Source of the DNA: Bryobacter sp964387685
Lineage (GTDB): Bacteria > Acidobacteriota > Terriglobia > Bryobacterales > Bryobacteraceae
Direction of reading: 5' to 3'
Length of the DNA stretch: 64,000 nucleotides
NCBI GenBank assembly: GCA_964387685.1
Contig: CAYLXK010000011.1
Location: forward strand, 62,001 to 126,000
The notes below the pieces were generated by a model. The model was not told the DNA's origin. It worked only from the letters and a program-made list of their open reading frames with translations, and ran no database searches. This document shows, in pieces, positions 15,088 to 23,521 of this stretch; positions within the stretch are counted from its first letter, which is position 1; every line of letters begins with the position of its first letter. The translations under genes and the position numbers were made by a program.

Positions 15088-17493
15088 ATGCAGCTCCCTA
15101 CAGAACCATCGCAACCTGACCTCTTCGAGCGCTTGGACCAAGCCGCATCCCTCTACCTAATGGCCGATTTCGGGCAAGTAAGCCAGACCTTGGCGGGTCT
15201 GAGCGCCACGCTCTCTCACCCGCTTCAGAGGGAGAAAGCGGCCGAACTCGAGAGCCTCGCGGCGGCCTTGGAGGTACTGACCGAGCCGGACCTCGGGCTG
15301 GGGGATCGTTTTGAGGCGGCGCTGGCCAGTCTTCGCGAGGCCTTGAGCGCGGCGGCGGACAGGTCCGCCCTTCAGCCCCCAAGTGCAACCCCGTTAGGCG
15401 AGCCCGCAGCGGCGACGCTAAAAACGGAGGCTCCCATGCTTGGCGCCGCCACCAGCTCCAGCGCCCTCCGGCAAGATCCCGAATTGGTGGCGGACTTTCT
15501 CCTCGAGGCGCGGGAGCACCTCCAAAACGTGGAGACCGGTCTGCTCGGCCTGGAAAAGGATCCCACTCTGAAGGACACGCTGCACTCGGTGTTCCGCAGC
15601 TATCACACCATCAAGGGCTTGGCGGGCTTTCTCGAGTTTGAAGGCATCCAAGAGGTGGCCCATGAGGTGGAAACCATCCTGGATCTGGCCCGCAATGGCC
15701 AAATCGTGATGTCTCCCGCGCTAATCGACCTCACCTTGAATGGTTCGGACTATGTTCAGGGTGAGCTTGGGCGTATCGAAGCCGAGTTGCATGGGGAGAT
15801 CCGTCCTTCCGTACCGCACGCGGAACTGCTGGAGCGGTTGCGCTTGGCCTCGCGCGGTGAACTGCCCGTGGCGCCCGAATACTGCCTCCTGGCCGACAAA
15901 AGAAGGGAAACCCCCAGTGTGGCATTGGAGGCATCGCTCACTTCAGTAGAAGCCGAAGCCGCGCAGGACTTCGCCGAGGAAACGCAGGTCGCCGCTCCCT
16001 CGGAACGGAACGAGCTTGAGGGGCGCGGGCCGCTTCCCGAGTTGGCGCCGCCGTCGCGGCCCGCTGCCGCCACTGCCAGTCCGGCCGCCGCTTCCAGTCC
16101 TAGCGTCGCTGCCAGTTCTAGCGTCGCTGCCAATTCCGGCGCAGCCGCTCAGGCCAAACGGAGCGCCGCGCAGGAAAGCTACGCCATTCGCGTGGACACC
16201 GCCAAGCTGGACTATTTGCTGGACATGGTGGGCGAGATGGTCATCGCGGAATCCATGGTACGGCTCGATCCGGAACTTGCCGCCGTCCGAAGCGCCCGGT
16301 TGCAGAGGAACCTGACGCAGTTGCGGCGGGTCACCGAAGAGGTCCAAAAGGTGGCTATGGCCACCCGGATGGTTCCGGTCGGCTCTCTATTTCAACGTGT
16401 CAATCGCCTAGTGCGCGATACCTGCCGGAAAGCGATGAAGCAGGCCGAAGTGGAATTTTACGGCGAAGATACGCAATTGGATAAGACCATCATCGAGGAA
16501 TTGACCGATCCGATTATGCATATGGTGCGCAACTCGATCGATCATGGCATCGAGGTGCCCGCCCAACGTCTGGCGGACGGGAAAGCCGCCAGCGGCACGA
16601 TCCAGTTGAAGGCCTACCGGCAGGCCGATCACATTCAAATTGAAATCGCCGACGACGGCCGGGGCCTGAACAAAGAGAAGATCTGGGCCAAGGCCCTCGA
16701 ACGGGGTCTGGTCGGGGAGGGTTCCGCGCTGAGCGACAGTGAGATCTTTCAGCTGATCTTCGAGCCGGGCTTCTCGACGGCCGAGAAGGTGACCGATCTG
16801 TCGGGACGAGGCGTCGGAATGGATGTGGTCAAACGCCAGATTCAGAAGCTTCGGGGAAAGATTGACATCCAGTCGGTCGCCGGACGCGGCACCACGTTTT
16901 TCTTGAAGCTTCCTTTGACACTGGCGATCATCGATGGTTTGGTAGTTGGCGTTGGGCGGGAACGATTCATCGTTCCGATTTATTCGGTTCATGAAATGTT
17001 CCGGCCGGCGGAAGGCCAGGTTACGACGGTTCAGGGCAAAGGGGAAATGGCCGTGATCCGAAACTCTCTGCTCCCGGTGGTCCGGTTGGATCGTTCTTTG
17101 TCCGTACGCGGGCGTTCTCAGGCGTCCTCCGACGGGCTCATGATCGTGGCCGAAACGGAAGGAAAGCGTTTCGTCCTGATGGTCGACGAATTCATCGGCA
17201 AGCAGGAAGTGGTCATCAAGAGTTTGGGAGAGAGCCTCAAGAACACGCCCGGGGTGGCGGGCGGCGCCATCCTGGGCGACGGCCGGGTTGGGCTCATCCT
17301 CGACCTGGAGGCCATCTATCGCGACCGCCATCCGAGAGTCCGGGGCTCGGAAAGCTCCCGACTGGAGTTCTTGCGCGAAAGCGTTACCCTGGGCACGCTT
17401 CAGGCGTCCGACGACCAGCCCGGCTCAAGGGCAGATCTTGCTTGGAATTCCGCTGCTCCAAGCTCGGCCACAGGAAACGCATCCCTATGCTAG
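15088..17493 (+). CDS. cheA: Chemotaxis histidine kinase CheA with extra N-terminal helical region
   Basis: Histidine kinase of 801 residues. The Hpt (P1) domain has its phospho-acceptor at His173 in FRSYHTIKGLAGFL. An additional helical stretch of about 75 residues (ERLDQAASLYLMADF to ASLREAL) lies before it, which is unusual for CheA. An Ala/Ser/Pro linker with short repeats replaces a recognisable CheY-binding P2 domain. Dimerisation starts at RVDTAKLDYLLDMVGEMV. ATP-binding boxes are MHMVRNSIDHGIE (N), DDGRGLN (G1) and SGRGVGMDVV (G2), and a CheW-like P5 domain completes the protein. I chose ATG 15088; an in-frame TTG at 14992 would add 32 residues. The end overlaps cheR by 7 bp. Confidence 0.94.
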   Translation: MQLPTEPSQPDLFERLDQAASLYLMADFGQVSQTLAGLSATLSHPLQREKAAELESLAAALEVLTEPDLGLGDRFEAALASLREALSAAADRSALQPPSATPLGEPAAATLKTEAPMLGAATSSSALRQDPELVADFLLEAREHLQNVETGLLGLEKDPTLKDTLHSVFRSYHTIKGLAGFLEFEGIQEVAHEVETILDLARNGQIVMSPALIDLTLNGSDYVQGELGRIEAELHGEIRPSVPHAELLERLRLASRGELPVAPEYCLLADKRRETPSVALEASLTSVEAEAAQDFAEETQVAAPSERNELEGRGPLPELAPPSRPAAATASPAAASSPSVAASSSVAANSGAAAQAKRSAAQESYAIRVDTAKLDYLLDMVGEMVIAESMVRLDPELAAVRSARLQRNLTQLRRVTEEVQKVAMATRMVPVGSLFQRVNRLVRDTCRKAMKQAEVEFYGEDTQLDKTIIEELTDPIMHMVRNSIDHGIEVPAQRLADGKAASGTIQLKAYRQADHIQIEIADDGRGLNKEKIWAKALERGLVGEGSALSDSEIFQLIFEPGFSTAEKVTDLSGRGVGMDVVKRQIQKLRGKIDIQSVAGRGTTFFLKLPLTLAIIDGLVVGVGRERFIVPIYSVHEMFRPAEGQVTTVQGKGEMAVIRNSLLPVVRLDRSLSVRGRSQASSDGLMIVAETEGKRFVLMVDEFIGKQEVVIKSLGESLKNTPGVAGGAILGDGRVGLILDLEAIYRDRHPRVRGSESSRLEFLRESVTLGTLQASDDQPGSRADLAWNSAAPSSATGNASLC

Positions 17494-18425
17494 CGGCTCA
17501 AAGGCCGGGCTCGCCGGCGCCCTCTTCCGATCCCCTCCCAGGTTCCCCGAGACTAAAGCCCGGTGTATTTCGGCAGGTACAAAAATTCATCTACGATACC
17601 GCCGGTATCGATATCCAGGACGGCAAGGAGGAGATGGTAACGGCACGTCTCTGGAAGCGCGCGCGCTTGCGGGGCCTGGACTCGGTCGAAGCGTTTCTAG
17701 CGGCCGTGGAAGCGGACGCCTCGGGGTCCCTGCTGGCCGAGCTCATCGACTCGCTAACGACGAATTACACCAGTTTCTTCCGGGAGCCCGCGCACTTTGA
17801 TTTTCTTCGCACCCGTATCCTGCCCGTGCTACGGCGGCGTTCGCGCTTTCAAATCTGGACGGCGGCCAGTTCCACCGGAGAGGAGCCCTACTCCATCGCG
17901 ATTACGCTGCTCGAAGAATTAGGTCCGGAGGCGGCGCGTCAAGCGCGAATCCTCGCCAGCGACATCTCGACACGGGTGCTCGAGATCGCCCGCACTGGCA
18001 TCTACCCGGCGGAACGTTTTCGTGGCTTTCCGGAAGACTGGCGGCGGCGATATCTGCAACGCGGACGCGAGGGGCAGGCAGGATTGTTCCGGCTTCGCCC
18101 GGAGGTACGGGCGCTAGTCGAATTTCGACAGATCAACATCGTCAACAGCCTTCCCGGCAGCGACCTCTTTCCGTTGATTTTTCTTCGCAACATCATGATC
18201 TACTTTGACCGGCCAACGCAGGAAAAGGTGGTGGCGGCGCTGAGCGCGAGGCTCGAAGCCGGGGGCTATCTGTTTCTAGGCCATTCCGAAAGTTTGAATG
18301 GCATTCGGCACGATTTGGAGCACGTGCAGGTCGCCGTATACCGCAAGGCGGGCGGCCCGCCATCCGGTCTGAGTTCGGCTGGCGCATACACGGCTAGCGT
18401 CGATCTGGCGGGAGGCCGAGGTTGA
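17487..18425 (+). CDS. cheR: Chemoreceptor glutamate methyltransferase CheR
   Basis: SAM-dependent methylation of receptor glutamates for adaptation. The 312-residue protein has the N-terminal CheR helical domain (VFRQVQKFIYDTAGIDI), TTNYTSFFREPAHF, the SAM motif FQIWTAASSTGEEPYSIAI, ASDISTRVLEIARTGIY, FRQINIVN, IFLRNIMIYFD and LGHSESLNG, all typical of CheR. ATG 17487 overlaps the cheA stop; an in-frame ATG at 17442 is possible but lies deeper in cheA. The stop codon shares a TGATG overlap with cheD, so translation is coupled through the operon. Confidence 0.95.
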   Translation: MLAAQRPGSPAPSSDPLPGSPRLKPGVFRQVQKFIYDTAGIDIQDGKEEMVTARLWKRARLRGLDSVEAFLAAVEADASGSLLAELIDSLTTNYTSFFREPAHFDFLRTRILPVLRRRSRFQIWTAASSTGEEPYSIAITLLEELGPEAARQARILASDISTRVLEIARTGIYPAERFRGFPEDWRRRYLQRGREGQAGLFRLRPEVRALVEFRQINIVNSLPGSDLFPLIFLRNIMIYFDRPTQEKVVAALSARLEAGGYLFLGHSESLNGIRHDLEHVQVAVYRKAGGPPSGLSSAGAYTASVDLAGGRG

Positions 18426-19003
18426 TGCTAGCCGTTGGAGTGGGCGATTGCCAGGTGAGCGCCGACAAAAACGAAGTTCTGGTTACCTATGGTCTTGGCT
18501 CCTGCATTGGGCTGGCCATCTGGGATCCGGTTTCGCGGGTAGGAGGCCTCTTGCATTTCATGCTTCCGGAGTCGTCCGGCGACCCGCAAAAGGCGGCCGC
18601 CAACCCTTTCCTCTATGCAGACACGGGCATTCCCCTGCTGTTCAAAACGGCCTACCGCTATGGGGCCGACAAAAAGCGCATGGTGGTGCGCGTGGCGGGA
18701 GGCGCGCAGGTCTTGGACGGAGAGGGAGTCTTCAACATCGGCAAGCGCAACTATTTGTCGCTGAAGAAGATTTTTTGGAAGGCGGGCGTCTTGATCCATG
18801 CTGAGGAGGTGGGCGGTTCCGTTTCGCGCACCCTCCGGCTCGAGGTCGACTCCGGCAAACTGCTGGTTCAGGAAGCGGGCGGCGAAGCGCGGGAGATTCG
18901 GGCTAAGGGCTGCGGCAGGCAAGAAGAAGATCGCGCACCGGGCGCCACTACCGGCCGCCGGGAAGGAGCTTTGACGAATGTCGTTTCATGTCTTGCTGGT
19001 TGA
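18425..19003 (+). CDS. cheD: Chemoreceptor glutamine deamidase CheD
   Basis: Deamidates receptor glutamines and, in CheC/CheX systems, is tuned by the phosphatase. With the start at ATG 18425, Thr21, Cys27 (YGLGSCIGLAIWD) and His44 (GGLLHFMLP) fall at the same numbers as the catalytic triad of Thermotoga CheD, which supports this start over TTG 18422. The 192-residue protein is longer than usual because of a charged C-terminal tail. That tail overlaps the response-regulator gene by 26 bp and may be dispensable. Confidence 0.94.
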   Translation: MLAVGVGDCQVSADKNEVLVTYGLGSCIGLAIWDPVSRVGGLLHFMLPESSGDPQKAAANPFLYADTGIPLLFKTAYRYGADKKRMVVRVAGGAQVLDGEGVFNIGKRNYLSLKKIFWKAGVLIHAEEVGGSVSRTLRLEVDSGKLLVQEAGGEAREIRAKGCGRQEEDRAPGATTGRREGALTNVVSCLAG

Positions 19004-19415
19004 CGATTCCTCGGCAATGCGTCGGATGATCCGGCGAGTTCTCGAAATTTCGGGTTTTCCGGTGTCCAGCTGCCTCGAAGCGGCTCACGGGCGGGAAGCC
19101 TTGGCCACCCTCGAACAGGGCCCAGTTGACGTCGTATTGACCGATATCAATATGCCGGTGATGGACGGAGAGGCCTTTGTGCGCTCCTTACGGCAAAACG
19201 AGCGCTTTGCCGGTCTTCCCGTGATCGTCGTTTCGACGGACTCGACCTCGATTCGCCGGGAGCGGCTGGAAAGTTTGGGAGCGCAGGGATATCTCTCCAA
19301 GCCTTTTACGCCGGAGGGCCTTCGCTCGGAATTGGAGCGAGTTTTGGAAGCCAATTCGATGGCAGGCGGCGCCTGGATGGCGGCGGAGGCAAGCAATGAC
19401 GGCAGCGATTTTTAA
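18978..19415 (+). CDS. cheY: CheY-like single-domain response regulator
   Basis: Receiver domain of 145 residues without an output domain. It has the acidic pair Asp9-Asp10 (LLVDDSSAMRRM), the phospho-acceptor Asp56 (VLTDINMPVMDG), Thr/Ser in VIVVSTDS and Lys in YLSKPF. A tail of about 25 residues (after VLEAN) is extra. It is probably the phosphorylated output of CheA, dephosphorylated by the CheX-like protein encoded next. Overlaps with cheD and the following gene indicate one transcript. Confidence 0.92.
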   Translation: MSFHVLLVDDSSAMRRMIRRVLEISGFPVSSCLEAAHGREALATLEQGPVDVVLTDINMPVMDGEAFVRSLRQNERFAGLPVIVVSTDSTSIRRERLESLGAQGYLSKPFTPEGLRSELERVLEANSMAGGAWMAAEASNDGSDF

Positions 19416-19881
19416 GGCGGAGCAGTTCGCCGCCCCACTGGAACAAGCTCTTTCGGCGGTTCTTGAGACGATGTTCTATTGTCCGATTGAGAGATTTTGC
19501 CTCGGGGATACTCTCCCTGGAGAGCTTGCCGCAGCGGGCGGAGCGCGCCTGGCGGAACTCCGATTTGAGGGCCCAAGCCAAGGCTACTTTCAATTGGCCT
19601 GCTCCTCCCAAGCCTCGGCGCTACTGGCGGAGAATTTTCATGGAGAGGTTGCGGATGCGGAATCGGTTGACGCGGTAGTGGCTGAGTTAGCCAACATGGT
19701 CTGCGGCAACTTCTTGAGCCAATTGCACGCGGAAGCGGTTTTTCGCCTATCCTGTCCGACGCTTTCGGACTGGCGCCCGCGGGCCGGCTTCGGCATTTGG
19801 GCCGAACTCGAAGGCGGTTGGATTTGGTTTTCGCTTGTGCCGGACGGCGAATCGAGTGCGGGGGCAGAGGACTCCCGCTAA
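19396..19881 (+). CDS. cheX: CheX/CheC-like phosphatase
   Basis: This 161-residue protein holds a single copy of the CheC/CheX phosphatase motif, with Glu97 and Asn100 in VAELANMVCGNFL (E-x-x-N), the residues known to act on CheY-P. One active-site helix fits CheX rather than the two-site CheC. Its position between cheY and cheB fits a role in signal termination. It overlaps cheY by 20 bp and ends 3 bp before cheB. The name CheX is inferred from motif count and context. Confidence 0.8.
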   Translation: MTAAIFKAEQFAAPLEQALSAVLETMFYCPIERFCLGDTLPGELAAAGGARLAELRFEGPSQGYFQLACSSQASALLAENFHGEVADAESVDAVVAELANMVCGNFLSQLHAEAVFRLSCPTLSDWRPRAGFGIWAELEGGWIWFSLVPDGESSAGAEDSR

Positions 19882-19884
19882 ACT

Positions 19885-20949
19885 ATGCCGCCCCAGCCGA
19901 TCAAGGTGTTAATCATCGACGATTCGGCACTCGTGCGGCGAGTGCTGCAAGAGCGTCTGGAACGCGAGGAAGGCATCGCGGTGGTCGGTACGGCGCCCGA
20001 TCCTTTTGTCGCCCGGGAAAAGATCCTCGCATTGTCCCCCGATGTGCTGACCCTGGATCTTGAAATGCCCCGCATGGATGGACTTAGCTTTCTGAAGCGC
20101 TTGATGCGCTTCCATCCCTTACCCGTCGTCGTCATCAGTTCTTTAGGGCAGGCTGGTGGGGCCTCGGCGGTGGAGGCCTTGCGCTGCGGTGCGGTTGAGG
20201 TCGTAGCCAAGCCCTCCGGTCCGCATTCCCTGCAGGAACTGGATGGGGTACTGGTGGGGAAGATCCGCGCCGCAGCGGCGGCTAGGCTTCGCCTCCCGGT
20301 CGCGGAGCCGCCGGCGGAGCGGGAATCGCTTTTCACGGCTGAGGGAAACAAGCGGCGATTGCTGCTGATCGGTTCCTCGACCGGCGGACCGCCGGCGCTG
20401 GAACATCTATTGGGACGATTCGGCGCTCATTGCCCGCCAATCCTGATTGCGCAGCACATGCCTGCGGGTTTTAGCCGAAGCTTTGCGGAACGCTTAGACC
20501 GGCAGTTGCCCATGGAGGTACGGGAAGCCGTCCACGGCGACGAGGTGCGTCCGGGGCTGGTGCTGATTGCTCCGGGAAACTTTCATTTGCTGGTCGAGGC
20601 CCGCGGAAGCCGCCTGGAGGCAGCGGTGAAGGATGGCCCCTTGGTGCGATACCAGCGTCCGAGTGTGGACGTGCTGTTCCGCTCGGCCGCGCGCGCGGTG
20701 GGCCGGGATTGCGTGGCGGCCATCTTGACGGGCATGGGCGCCGACGGGGCCGAAGGCCTGCGGGAAATCCAGGCCCAAGGCGGGTGGACCATCGCGCAGG
20801 ACGAAGCCAGCTGCACGGTGTATGGAATGCCCCGGGAGGCGGTGCGCCTCGGTGCGGCGCGCGAGATTGCCAGTTTATCGCGCATGGCCGAAAAGCTCGA
20901 TGCCGCCCTCAAGCGGAGTTGGCGGGAAGATCGCGTTGACATTCCTTAA
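19885..20949 (+). CDS. cheB: Chemoreceptor methylesterase CheB
   Basis: Two-domain protein of 354 residues. The receiver has Asp58 as phosphorylation site (LTLDLEMPRMDG). The C-terminal methylesterase has its catalytic triad at Ser165 (IGSSTGGPPAL), His191 (IAQHMPAGFS) and Asp287 (LTGMGADGAEG), almost the same numbering as the enteric enzyme. It removes receptor methyl groups as the counterpart of CheR. ATG 19885 follows the cheX stop by 3 bp. A 69-bp gap follows before the TonB-domain gene. Confidence 0.96.
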   Translation: MPPQPIKVLIIDDSALVRRVLQERLEREEGIAVVGTAPDPFVAREKILALSPDVLTLDLEMPRMDGLSFLKRLMRFHPLPVVVISSLGQAGGASAVEALRCGAVEVVAKPSGPHSLQELDGVLVGKIRAAAAARLRLPVAEPPAERESLFTAEGNKRRLLLIGSSTGGPPALEHLLGRFGAHCPPILIAQHMPAGFSRSFAERLDRQLPMEVREAVHGDEVRPGLVLIAPGNFHLLVEARGSRLEAAVKDGPLVRYQRPSVDVLFRSAARAVGRDCVAAILTGMGADGAEGLREIQAQGGWTIAQDEASCTVYGMPREAVRLGAAREIASLSRMAEKLDAALKRSWREDRVDIP

Positions 20950-21018
20950 AGGACAGGGATTCGAGCCCGATAAGACCCAAAGATCCCGGCATGCGGGAAC
21001 GGAGAGGAATACAAATCA

Positions 21019-21390
21019 ATGCAATCAGCAAAGCACGTAGTATCGTTCACCAGAGATATCCCGGTGCTCATCCTGGCTTGGGGCCTGATGGCCTTGCCGG
21101 CGGTTGCCGAGGTCAGAGTCGGCCACTCGGACGCGGTCAAAAACGCGGTCCGGCGCCCGAACCCGGAGTACAATCCGATGGCGCGCCAGATGCGCATCCA
21201 AGGGGACGTCGAGGTGGAAGTCAAGATTGGGGAGACGGGTGAAGTGGCCGACGTCAAAGTGCTGACGGGCAATCCTATGTTGTCGGCCCCGGTGGTTAAG
21301 GCCGTAAAGGACTGGAAGTTCACGCCGTTTACCGAGGACGGAAAGGCCGCGCCGGCGGTCGCAAACCTTCGCTTCACATTCAAACAATAG
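21019..21390 (+). CDS. TonB C-terminal domain protein, exported
   Basis: This 123-residue protein has an N-terminal hydrophobic signal/anchor (VLILAWGLMALPAVA) followed by a TonB-type C-terminal domain: VEVKIGETGEVADVKVLTGN, then APVVKAVKDWKFTPF and the final strand VANLRFTF. There is no Pro-rich periplasm-spanning segment, so it is not a classical energy transducer; similar short proteins are common in Acidobacteria. Its place between cheB and the chemoreceptor gene suggests a part in periplasmic sensing or envelope contact, but that is inference. The predicted signal cleavage lies after AVA (residue 30). Confidence 0.8.
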   Translation: MQSAKHVVSFTRDIPVLILAWGLMALPAVAEVRVGHSDAVKNAVRRPNPEYNPMARQMRIQGDVEVEVKIGETGEVADVKVLTGNPMLSAPVVKAVKDWKFTPFTEDGKAAPAVANLRFTFKQ

Positions 21391-21391
21391 G

Positions 21392-21407
21392 CGCTGGAAT
21401 TCCAGCG
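21392..21407. repeat. 16-bp perfect palindrome between the TonB-domain gene and the receptor gene
   Basis: CGCTGGAA is followed at once by its reverse complement TTCCAGCG, one base after the upstream stop codon and 42 bp before the receptor start. It could be an operator or an RNA cruciform site; with no loop it is a poor terminator. No copy was seen elsewhere in the window. Confidence 0.4.
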
Positions 21408-21448
21408 GCGAAACTCATTCACCCAACAAGGAGGTTGGCGACAATCCA

Positions 21449-23101
21449 ATGCGTAGTTCTGCAAGCACAAAACTGATGGGCAGCGTCGGACTGCTAATTG
21501 CCCTCGCCCTCGTCGTAGGGGGAGGCTCGCTACTGGTGAATTACCGGCTAGGCGATCTGATGCGCGAGGCGATTAACGAAAAGGGCCGCCTGCGCCATGT
21601 GGCGAGCCTGATCCGCACGGAGGCCTCGGAAATGGTGGCCGCCGAACGCGGCCTAGCCTTTGCGATGATGTTGCAGCAATCGGGCCAAGCCGACACGATG
21701 CGCAATCGTTTTGGCCAGGCGGAGGAGAATTTCCAGCGCTATCTGCGGGAGTACCGCCAGATCAATGTGTCCAGCCAGGGTGCGGGCGAACTCAGCAACC
21801 TGGTTTCGGCCTTTGATTCATCGCGCCAGCACCACAATGAGCTCCGGGCGCTCATGGAGCAACAGAAGATGGACCTGGCGATCACGCTGCTGAACGAAAA
21901 GCTCTTGCCGCGTCTGCAAGCAATGAGCGAAACTTCGAAAAAGCTGGCCGAGCTCCATACGGCAGAGATCGAGCGGGTGCAGGAATCGGCCGAGTCGACG
22001 AAGGCGGCGAGCTTTTGGATTCTCGCGATCCTAAACGCGGTGGCGCTGGCCATTGGAGCGGGCGTGTTCTGGATGGTGCGTGGATTGACGTCGGCCTTGC
22101 GGACGACGGTTTCTGAGTTGCGCGGCAGCGCCCAGCAATTGAGCAGTACCTCGATGGAGGTTGGCAGTTACAGCATGTCACTATCGAAATCGGCTTCCGA
22201 TCAGGCGGCCTCGCTGGAAGAGACTTCGGCGTCGACGGAAGAAATCCACTCGATGACCCGGAGCAATGCGGACAACTCCAAGCAGGCGGCTTCGCGGATG
22301 GAAGAAGCGGCGCGGCGGGCCGAGGAGGCCAATGAGGCTTTGGCGCAGATGGTGAATTCGATGGTGGAGATCAGCACGTCGTCCAACAAAATCTCCAAGA
22401 TCATCAAAGTAATCGATGAGATCGCCTTCCAGACGAACATTCTGGCCTTAAATGCGGCCGTCGAAGCCGCACGGGCTGGAGAAGCGGGAATGGGTTTCGC
22501 GGTGGTAGCCGACGAGGTGCGCAATCTAGCGCAGCGCTCCGCGCAGGCGGCAAAAGATACAACGCAATTGATCGAAGAATCGATCCAGAGTGCAACGAGC
22601 GGCAAGCAGAAGCTCGACCAAGTGGCCAGCGCCAGCCAAAGCGTAAACGAACTGGTGAAGGGCGTCGCCGCCTTGGTGAAGGAAGTGCGTCTCGGCAGCG
22701 AGGAGCAAGAGCGGGGTATTGAGCAAATCGCCAAGGCCGTCAGCCAAATGGAGCGCGTAACCCAGCAGGTGGCGGCTAACGCAGAAGAAGGCGCCGCCTC
22801 GGGCGAAGAGCTCAAGCGTCATGCTTCGAACCTGGAGCGTACGGTCCAGAATCTGCGTGCGCTGGTCGGGGACGAGAACGGCGGCGCGTCGGAGCTTTCC
22901 GTTCCCGAGTCAAAAGAAAGATCCGGGCATCGGGAAGTACGTCGAGGTGGGCTGGCAAATAGCGAAAACGCTGGACGGTCTCGCCTCGCCACAAAAGGCG
23001 CTTCCTTCAAGACTCCCTCACCCGCGATGCGTGCACCCGCGACGCACTCTACCGCAGTCAAGGATCCCCTACCAATGGAGGGGGACTTCGAGGACTTCTA
23101 G
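21449..23101 (+). CDS. Methyl-accepting chemotaxis protein
   Basis: Chemoreceptor of 550 residues. It has an N-terminal membrane helix (VGLLIALALVVGGGSLLVNY), a periplasmic four-helix-bundle-like region of about 150 residues, and a second helix (FWILAILNAVALAIGAGVFW). No clear HAMP domain follows before the long cytoplasmic coiled coil. The signalling tip is EIAFQTNILALNAAVEAARA, then GMGFAVVADEVRNLAQR. The tail beyond the coil is flexible and ends EGDFEDF, similar in form to the C-terminal CheR/CheB docking peptide (W-x-x-F in enteric receptors). It is the last gene of the chemotaxis cluster. The ligand is unknown. Confidence 0.93.
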   Translation: MRSSASTKLMGSVGLLIALALVVGGGSLLVNYRLGDLMREAINEKGRLRHVASLIRTEASEMVAAERGLAFAMMLQQSGQADTMRNRFGQAEENFQRYLREYRQINVSSQGAGELSNLVSAFDSSRQHHNELRALMEQQKMDLAITLLNEKLLPRLQAMSETSKKLAELHTAEIERVQESAESTKAASFWILAILNAVALAIGAGVFWMVRGLTSALRTTVSELRGSAQQLSSTSMEVGSYSMSLSKSASDQAASLEETSASTEEIHSMTRSNADNSKQAASRMEEAARRAEEANEALAQMVNSMVEISTSSNKISKIIKVIDEIAFQTNILALNAAVEAARAGEAGMGFAVVADEVRNLAQRSAQAAKDTTQLIEESIQSATSGKQKLDQVASASQSVNELVKGVAALVKEVRLGSEEQERGIEQIAKAVSQMERVTQQVAANAEEGAASGEELKRHASNLERTVQNLRALVGDENGGASELSVPESKERSGHREVRRGGLANSENAGRSRLATKGASFKTPSPAMRAPATHSTAVKDPLPMEGDFEDF

Positions 23102-23202
23102 AAGCGCGGCATTAGCCGAGGAGCACGAGCGGCGTAAGTCGGGTGGAAGTCGCCTGGCTTGCGCCGACCCTTCTTTGGGCAGGCGGCCGGAGCGTAGGCC
23201 GC

Positions 23203-23487
23203 CTAAAAGTATTCGAAGTGAACGTCCGTCAGGAAGGGTCCGAGAAAGTCGGAGGCGCTGCGCTCCACGGCTTCAAGAACTTCCTGACAGTGGGCCCGAT
23301 TCGAGGAAATCGTGACCGCCGCGACCAGGCCTCGGGTTAGAACGTCTTGGAAATCCAATTCCGCCGTAGCCACGTTGTGCCGGTGCCGAAGCCGCTCTTT
23401 AAGACCCAAAACCCAATGGCGCTTATCTTTGAGCGAGCGCGCCTCGGGAAGATGCAATTCGAAGGTCACAACTCCAATGGCGGCCAA
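23203..23487 (-). CDS. ylxP: DUF503 family protein (YlxP-like)
   Basis: A 94-residue protein matching DUF503: VTFELHLPEARSLKDKRHWV, LKERLRHRHNVATAELDFQD, then a C-terminal strand region. YlxP is encoded next to infB in many Gram-positive bacteria and some other phyla and has been linked to ribosome small-subunit maturation. Here it follows infB by 34 bp, in the slot where rbfA often stands; rbfA is not present in the window. The gene ends the rimP-nusA-infB operon and faces the chemoreceptor gene. Confidence 0.85.
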   Translation of the reverse strand: MAAIGVVTFELHLPEARSLKDKRHWVLGLKERLRHRHNVATAELDFQDVLTRGLVAAVTISSNRAHCQEVLEAVERSASDFLGPFLTDVHFEYF

Positions 23488-23521
23488 GGTTCAGCGGACT
23501 TTCGTGCGAGGGCTTAGCGGC

